A DNA stretch of 26,387 nt, taken from assembly GCA_934358955.1 (NCBI GenBank), contig CAKRLC010000028.1:1-26387 (forward strand). Direction: 5' to 3'. Every line of letters starts with the position of its first letter. Position 1 is the stretch's first letter. Below the pieces are notes generated by a model, which was given only the letters and a program-made list of their open reading frames with translations, ran no database searches and was not told the DNA's origin. Made by a program: the position numbers and the translations under genes. Source of the stretch: an uncultured Roseburia sp. Its GTDB lineage: Bacteria > Bacillota > Clostridia > Lachnospirales > Lachnospiraceae. This document shows, piece after piece, positions 22,399-26,387 of this stretch.

Positions 22399-23316
22399 AT
22401 GCGACATTTAATGAATCCATTGGACTTCTCCGTTGAGGAAATTGACAAGCTTCTAGATCTTGCCAACGATATTGAGAAGTTCCCTGGTAAATATGCTCAT
22501 GCATGCGAAGGAAAAAAACTTGCCACATGCTTCTATGAGCCAAGTACAAGAACAAGACTTAGTTTTGAAGCTGCCATGTTAAATCTTGGTGGTTCTGTTT
22601 TAGGTTTTTCCGATGCGAATTCAAGTTCCGCATCCAAAGGTGAAAGTGTTTCCGATACAATTCGTATTATTTCCTGCTATGCAGATATCTGTGCAATGCG
22701 TCATCCAAAGGAAGGTGCTCCTCTTGTTGCTTCCTTAAAATCCCAGATTCCAGTAATCAATGCCGGCGACGGTGGTCATCAACATCCAACCCAGACATTA
22801 ACAGATCTTTTAACGATCCGTTCTTTAAAGGGCAGACTTTCTAATATGACGATCGGTCTCTGCGGTGACCTGAAATTTGGCCGTACTGTTCACTCATTGA
22901 TCAGTGCATTGATCCGTTACCCTGGAATCCAATTCGTTTTAATTTCTCCGGAAGAGTTAAGAATTCCAAGCTACATCCGTGAAGATGTTTTAAAAGCCAA
23001 TCATATCCCATTCAAAGAAGTAGAACGTTTAGAGGATGCCATGCCGGATCTTGATATTCTGTATATGACCCGTGTACAGAAGGAGCGTTTCTTTAATGAG
23101 GAAGATTACGTACGTCTGAAGAATTTCTATATCCTGACCAAAGAGAAGATGGAGCTTGCCAGAAAAGATATGTATGTTCTTCATCCGCTTCCACGAGTAA
23201 ATGAGATCTCTGTTGAAGTCGATGACGATCCAAGAGCTGTTTATTTCCGTCAGGCACAGTATGGTGTCTATGTCCGTATGGCCCTGATTCTGACGTTGCT
23301 TAATATTACCGTTTAA
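22399..23316 (+). CDS. pyrB: aspartate carbamoyltransferase, catalytic subunit
   Basis: A 305-residue enzyme joining carbamoyl phosphate and aspartate, the first committed step of pyrimidine synthesis. Carbamoyl-phosphate motif S49-T-R-T52 in [26 protein letters not shown], the aspartate-loop region MTRVQKERF, and HPLPR in the C-terminal part are all present. The start is ATG 22399, with AAGGAGG 5 bases upstream. The frame continues upstream through the leader, including an in-frame ATG at 22339, but that would add 20 residues unlike the family. It is followed by pyrI after 88 bases. Confidence 0.97.
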   Translation: MRHLMNPLDFSVEEIDKLLDLANDIEKFPGKYAHACEGKKLATCFYEPSTRTRLSFEAAMLNLGGSVLGFSDANSSSASKGESVSDTIRIISCYADICAMRHPKEGAPLVASLKSQIPVINAGDGGHQHPTQTLTDLLTIRSLKGRLSNMTIGLCGDLKFGRTVHSLISALIRYPGIQFVLISPEELRIPSYIREDVLKANHIPFKEVERLEDAMPDLDILYMTRVQKERFFNEEDYVRLKNFYILTKEKMELARKDMYVLHPLPRVNEISVEVDDDPRAVYFRQAQYGVYVRMALILTLLNITV

Positions 23317-23404
23317 TATCATCAGAATCCGTTCCGGGCGATTACTGACATTGTGTTCGTCTCAAATTTAAGTGCGTGACTGCGGTCACAGATAGGAGTT
23401 ATAC

Positions 23405-23842
23405 ATGTTAAACATCAGTGGAATACAGGAAGGCTTTGTTCTCGACCATATTCAGGCCGGAATGAGTCTCCAGCTTTATCATGATTTAAAACTGGATAAA
23501 TTGGACTGTTCAGTCGCAATTATCAAAAATGCCAAAAGCAGTAAAATGGGAAAAAAGGATATTCTGAAGGTGGAATGCCCGATTGAAGCCTTAGACCTTG
23601 ATATTCTCGGTTTTATTGACCACAATATCACTGTGAATGTTATCAAAGATTCCAAAATCGTAGAGAAAAAAGATCTGCATCTGCCAAAGCAGGTAAAGAA
23701 CGTGATCCAGTGCAAGAATCCACGCTGCATCACTTCTATTGAGCAGGAGTTAGACCAGATTTTCATCTTAACCGACAGTGAAAAAGAAGTATATCGCTGC
23801 AAATACTGCGAAGCAAAATATACCAACCCAAACAAACGATAA
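23405..23842 (+). CDS. pyrI: aspartate carbamoyltransferase, regulatory subunit
   Basis: A 145-residue subunit that binds nucleotides and gives allosteric control of PyrB. The N-terminal allosteric domain (about 1-95) has GFVLDHIQAGM and KMGKKDILKVE. The C-terminal zinc domain has four ligands, C103, C108, C132 and C135 (CKNPRC and CKYC), which contact the catalytic trimers. The length is close to the usual 150. TAGGAG precedes the ATG. The gap before it holds a small hairpin (GTGAC-TGCG-GTCAC) but no terminator. Together with pyrB this predicts an E. coli-like regulated holoenzyme. Confidence 0.96.
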   Translation: MLNISGIQEGFVLDHIQAGMSLQLYHDLKLDKLDCSVAIIKNAKSSKMGKKDILKVECPIEALDLDILGFIDHNITVNVIKDSKIVEKKDLHLPKQVKNVIQCKNPRCITSIEQELDQIFILTDSEKEVYRCKYCEAKYTNPNKR

Positions 23843-23880
23843 TATTACATCCATACAAAATATTTTTTCTTTACAGAAAT

Positions 23881-23920
23881 AAAAGGCATTACACTTTGTT
23901 TTTAGTGCAATGCCTTTTTT
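23881..23920. terminator. shared terminator between pyrI and the J-domain protein gene
   Basis: A 15-bp stem with one mismatch (23881-23895 with 23904-23918), A-rich on the left and TTTTTT on the right, able to end transcription from both sides. Confidence 0.85.
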
Positions 23921-23938
23921 GTAGTTTCAGTTTTGATA

Positions 23939-24589
23939 TTAAAATGGACGGAAGCAGCAGCAATTACAAAGCATATTCAAAAACAACATGCTTAAGCACC
24001 AGCTTCCTGCACTTGAATATGGACGGTCATATGTATTTCCCATATTGGTGTACCAGGTTCCGCCATACTCCAGATGCTGCAGAAACTGCAGATACTCAAA
24101 GTTATTTGGTTCCATTTCAACAGCCCTTTTCGCATGTTCCTTCGCCATGATATTATTTCCAGCGCCCTGATTCGCCATTGCGCTATAGTAATACCATCTG
24201 GCTGTCCGCTGTGCAAATGGGATTCCATTCAATACATTCAAAGCTTCTTTGAAGCATCTGTTTGCAATATAATTCGCAGCAGCCTGCATCTGCGGTGAAT
24301 CTGCACCTGTGCGATAGCTTCTGCTGCTGTTATAATAATAGCCGCCTGTAGTGCCGGAAGTTCCGGCATTGCCATATCCGCCTCCAAAGCTTCCACCGGA
24401 CTGCTTCTCCTTCATAATCTGATCATATGCCTGTTGAACTTCTTTAAACTTTTCTTCTGCCTGATCTTTATTCGGATTATTAATATTCGCATCCGGATGG
24501 TATTTTCTGCTTAAAGTACGATATGCTTTTTTTATTTCATCATCCGAGGCATTGGGCGATACACCAAGTACCTGATATGGATTTATCAT
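23939..24589 (-). CDS. J-domain protein with C-terminal helical repeats
   Basis: A 216-residue protein. Residues 1-60 are a J domain with the HPD motif at 31-33 ([10 protein letters not shown]), which stimulates Hsp70 ATPase. A Gly/Ser/Tyr-rich linker follows (about 64-95), then a helical TPR-like region at about 98-175 ([33 protein letters not shown]). The end is unusual: hydrophobic with five Cys and two Phe ([17 protein letters not shown]). It lacks the zinc-finger and substrate domains of true DnaJ, so it is a specialised co-chaperone. The start overlaps the upstream DUF5685 gene by 4 bases (ATGA), implying coupled translation and related roles. Confidence 0.88.
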   Translation of the reverse strand: MINPYQVLGVSPNASDDEIKKAYRTLSRKYHPDANINNPNKDQAEEKFKEVQQAYDQIMKEKQSGGSFGGGYGNAGTSGTTGGYYYNSSRSYRTGADSPQMQAAANYIANRCFKEALNVLNGIPFAQRTARWYYYSAMANQGAGNNIMAKEHAKRAVEMEPNNFEYLQFLQHLEYGGTWYTNMGNTYDRPYSSAGSWCLSMLFLNMLCNCCCFRPF

Positions 24590-25482
24590 GATCTAACCTC
24601 TTTTTTTCTGTCCCGCTTTTTTGCCTGACTCTTTTTCTGTTTCTTCTCTTCCTGCTTTTTCTTCTTCAGCTGAATATATTCATATCTGCTCCAGACACCA
24701 GAATACAGGATATTTCTCAAAATATCTGCATGCAGGAGGATTGGAAGCCGCTCAAAAGACCTTGCACATTCCGACATCATACTTGTTAACAGCAGTCTGC
24801 AAAATGTGTCAAATTCCTGTTCATTCTCTTTTTCCATCTGGATCAGAGGATTATAGCTCTTTTTCTTTCTGTCTTCTTCGTAATCTTCATAGGCATCCAT
24901 CAGATAGATGAATTTGCCCATATAAAATCCTAATGTACGCAGCTCGTCACTCCATTCATCCTCACGCCAGCATAATACTTCTCCCAGCATTTCTCCGGTC
25001 AGTCCTGCAACAAGATCCAGATTCGTCTCATTGTTCTTCTCGACTTCCTCTGTCTTTTTCATAAAGGATTCCACTGCTGCTACCTGTCTTGGATATTTTG
25101 ACATGATACGAGTATAATCCTTATCCAGAATTTTTACAAATGCTTTTTTTGTATAAGATTTTTCATCCTTCCAGTCATCCAGAAGATTCTGATATGCCAA
25201 AATCAGATTCATATCTGCTGCATAATCAGTTGCCTCATTCATAAAAGCAGTTCTCTTTTTTGTTGGATGCAGCGGGCAGGTAAACTCTGTCTGTTCATTC
25301 TCAAGCTCATATAATCCGGTTAAAAGCACGATCAAAAAAGTAAGATCATAGCTTAAAAGCATCTGTCCCTTTGTTCCGCAATTTGTTTTCAGTTTCTGAC
25401 ACAATCCACAATAATAGGACTGATAGATCCTTCTGCTTTCTTTTGACAATTCTTTCTGATTAATATTAATATATCCAAACAC
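24586..25482 (-). CDS. DUF5685-type protein
   Basis: A 298-residue, mostly helical protein that I place in DUF5685 from its start ([15 protein letters not shown], then [14 protein letters not shown] with C25 and C28), the CPLHPTKK block, and its pairing with a J-domain protein. Two acidic motifs stand out: LDDWKDE at 101-107 and [10 protein letters not shown] at 195-204, the second in a [20 protein letters not shown] context followed by SYNPL. Their helical setting and spacing recall the Asp-rich motifs of all-alpha isoprenoid synthases. The C-terminal 30 residues are extremely Lys-rich. The start is GTG 25482, with AAGGAG 8 bases upstream. No function is established. Confidence 0.8.
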   Translation of the reverse strand: MFGYININQKELSKESRRIYQSYYCGLCQKLKTNCGTKGQMLLSYDLTFLIVLLTGLYELENEQTEFTCPLHPTKKRTAFMNEATDYAADMNLILAYQNLLDDWKDEKSYTKKAFVKILDKDYTRIMSKYPRQVAAVESFMKKTEEVEKNNETNLDLVAGLTGEMLGEVLCWREDEWSDELRTLGFYMGKFIYLMDAYEDYEEDRKKKSYNPLIQMEKENEQEFDTFCRLLLTSMMSECARSFERLPILLHADILRNILYSGVWSRYEYIQLKKKKQEEKKQKKSQAKKRDRKKEVRS

Positions 25483-25500
25483 AGACGTGTCTCCTTTTTA

Positions 25501-25908
25501 TCAGCTTTTTTTCACAAATTCTGTCCTGCACTTTGGACAGGTAATGCAGATTTTACCATGTCCTTTCGGAACACGTACTGTCTGTTTGCACTGCGGGCAC
25601 TTAAAAAACCGATATATTTTTCTCTGCTGCCAGCGTTTTCTGATCTTATCTGTCTTCTGTGTCATCTTGAATTTCCAATTTAAAAACTTCTGGTTTTCCT
25701 CATACCGTTTTGAAATATTTCTGGACAACATTCTCCATGTAGAATAAATCAGAAGCGCTAATGCCACCCAGTATAAATATCCAAGTCCCAGTCTGCGAAA
25801 TAATGACAGGATCAATAATCCCATAACTGCCCCACTGCAAAACCGTGACAGCTCATCTGCGCCATATCTTCCTATCATAAATCGTTGTATTTTTTCTCTC
25901 ATGTCCAT
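25501..25908 (-). CDS. small membrane protein with C-terminal zinc ribbon
   Basis: A 135-residue protein. Two adjacent hydrophobic segments (about 25-40 and 43-60; FCSGAVMGLLILSLFRRLGLGYLYWVALALLIYS) form a hairpin in the membrane. A basic linker (about 60-100) leads to a zinc ribbon of two CPxC knuckles (FKCPQCKQTVRVPKGHGKI, then ITCPKCRTEF). AAAGGA lies 8 bases before ATG 25908. It opens the leftward operon, 18 bases before the DUF5685 gene, and has its own promoter at 25976-26004. I recognise no named function; the shared operon suggests that it works with the DUF5685 and J-domain proteins. Confidence 0.8.
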   Translation of the reverse strand: MDMREKIQRFMIGRYGADELSRFCSGAVMGLLILSLFRRLGLGYLYWVALALLIYSTWRMLSRNISKRYEENQKFLNWKFKMTQKTDKIRKRWQQRKIYRFFKCPQCKQTVRVPKGHGKICITCPKCRTEFVKKS

Positions 25909-25975
25909 CCACGCTTTCCTTTGTCTTCTGTTACTGTCTGCAAATATTCTGCAAACGTAATTTCTTATTGACTCT

Positions 25976-26004
25976 ATGTTACCCTCTTAAAATTGACTCG
26001 TCAA
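25976..26004 (-). promoter_or_regulatory. promoter of the zinc-ribbon / DUF5685 / J-domain operon
   Basis: On the minus strand: TTGACG (25999-26004), 17 bases, TAACAT (25976-25981). The -35 lies inside a small palindrome, TTGAC-GA-GTCAA. The leader is about 60 bases and holds no gene. Confidence 0.5.
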
Positions 26005-26071
26005 TTGTTCTATTGTCTTTTAAGAAACATTTTATATTTCGGTAATAAATGCTGTACTTAAAACATAAATA

Positions 26072-26122
26072 GGCAGTCTGTACAGAATAACATTTCCAAA
26101 TATTATGCCTGTACAAACTGCC
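26072..26122 (-). terminator. long hairpin downstream of rnpB, possible terminator
   Basis: Arms of 14 bases (26072-26085 with 26109-26122) pair at 13 positions around a 23-base loop. On the minus strand it lies about 105 bases after the RNase P RNA 3' end and is followed by a loosely T-rich stretch (TATTTATGTTTT). The region 25909-26228 otherwise holds only the operon promoter. Confidence 0.4.
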
Positions 26123-26228
26123 ACTATCATCTATAGTCTTCACTATTTATTGTATTACGATCCATGTGCCAAAACGTCCGCATTTATATTTTCATTCGCA
26201 GATCTCACAAAAGAATGGTTCAAAGAAT

Positions 26229-26387
26229 TAAGCAGGGCGATAAGCCGGGTTATGTCCATCTGCATCATGCAGACACGAATGATCATCTTTCTAGAATGAC
26301 TGTTACCAGCCATTTCAAGCGACCTACCTAAAGCTGGCGGGCCACGTCAACGCTTTTGTTCGGTCTTGCTTCGAATGGGGTTTACAT
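26229..26387 (-). ncRNA. rnpB: RNase P RNA, 3' part (cut by window edge)
   Basis: Read on the minus strand, the sequence has hallmark segments of bacterial RNase P RNA in order: GTAAACCCCATTCGAAGCAAGACC, GGTAGGTCGCTTGA, TAGAAAGATGATCATTC, and near the end ACATAACCCGGCTTATCG, the conserved 3' strand. Clostridia normally have the A-type molecule of about 350 bases, so roughly the 3' half is present and the 5' half lies beyond the right edge. GCCCTGCTTAATT at the end would be the 3' strand of helix P1; the exact 3' end is estimated to within a few bases. The RNA is the catalytic part of the enzyme that matures tRNA 5' ends. Confidence 0.92.

Noticed and set aside
26105..26299. 64-codon rightward frame near the right edge
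   Set aside because: It runs through the RNase P RNA gene and the hairpin downstream of it; no ribosome binding site.

Overview
The window looks like a low-to-mid GC Clostridia chromosome, most likely Lachnospiraceae. The evidence is the gene order (murE-priA-def-fmt-yugP-rsmB-rlmN-PP2C phosphatase-PASTA kinase-rsgA-rpe-thiN), a YlmC/YmxH-family sporulation protein, a DUF5685-type protein, a PyrB/PyrI pair and a bacterial RNase P RNA. This placement is inference from gene content; no search was run.

Positions 1 to about 4764 are the right-hand end of an AT-rich integrated element (prophage or ICE-like). It holds a cut-off small regulator-like gene at the left edge, three very small genes, and a divergent control region with two opposing promoters and four same-orientation GTAATT half-sites. 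A rightward operon follows: XRE repressor, ImmA-like protease, a zinc-ribbon/TM2/Mrr nuclease fusion and a KilA-N protein. After structured non-coding DNA comes a tyrosine recombinase. The element ends in a 3' tRNA fragment (T arm and acceptor strand), the usual scar of integration into a tRNA gene. The left end lies outside the window.

Positions 4765-7846 are host backbone: a bidirectional terminator, the leftward pair ychF and ymxH, and a rightward membrane acyltransferase gene. Positions 7847-21417 form one leftward run of twelve tightly packed genes with a single clear promoter in front (about 21389-21417) and a terminator behind (7847-7878). The run covers cell-wall precursor synthesis, replication restart, formyl-Met handling, rRNA modification, the Ser/Thr kinase-phosphatase pair, ribosome maturation, the pentose-phosphate pathway and thiamine cofactor formation.

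Positions 21430-26387 hold two foldback repeats that share terminal inverted repeats, a small CmpB-like membrane protein gene, the pyrBI pair, and a convergent three-gene operon (zinc-ribbon membrane protein, DUF5685 protein, J-domain protein) meeting pyrI at a shared terminator. The window ends in the 3' half of the RNase P RNA gene.

The most interesting candidates are the membrane-anchored Mrr-type nuclease co-transcribed with a prophage-style repressor and protease, the DUF5685 protein whose acidic motifs recall isoprenoid synthases, and the foldback repeat family with a degenerate relative about 14 kb away.
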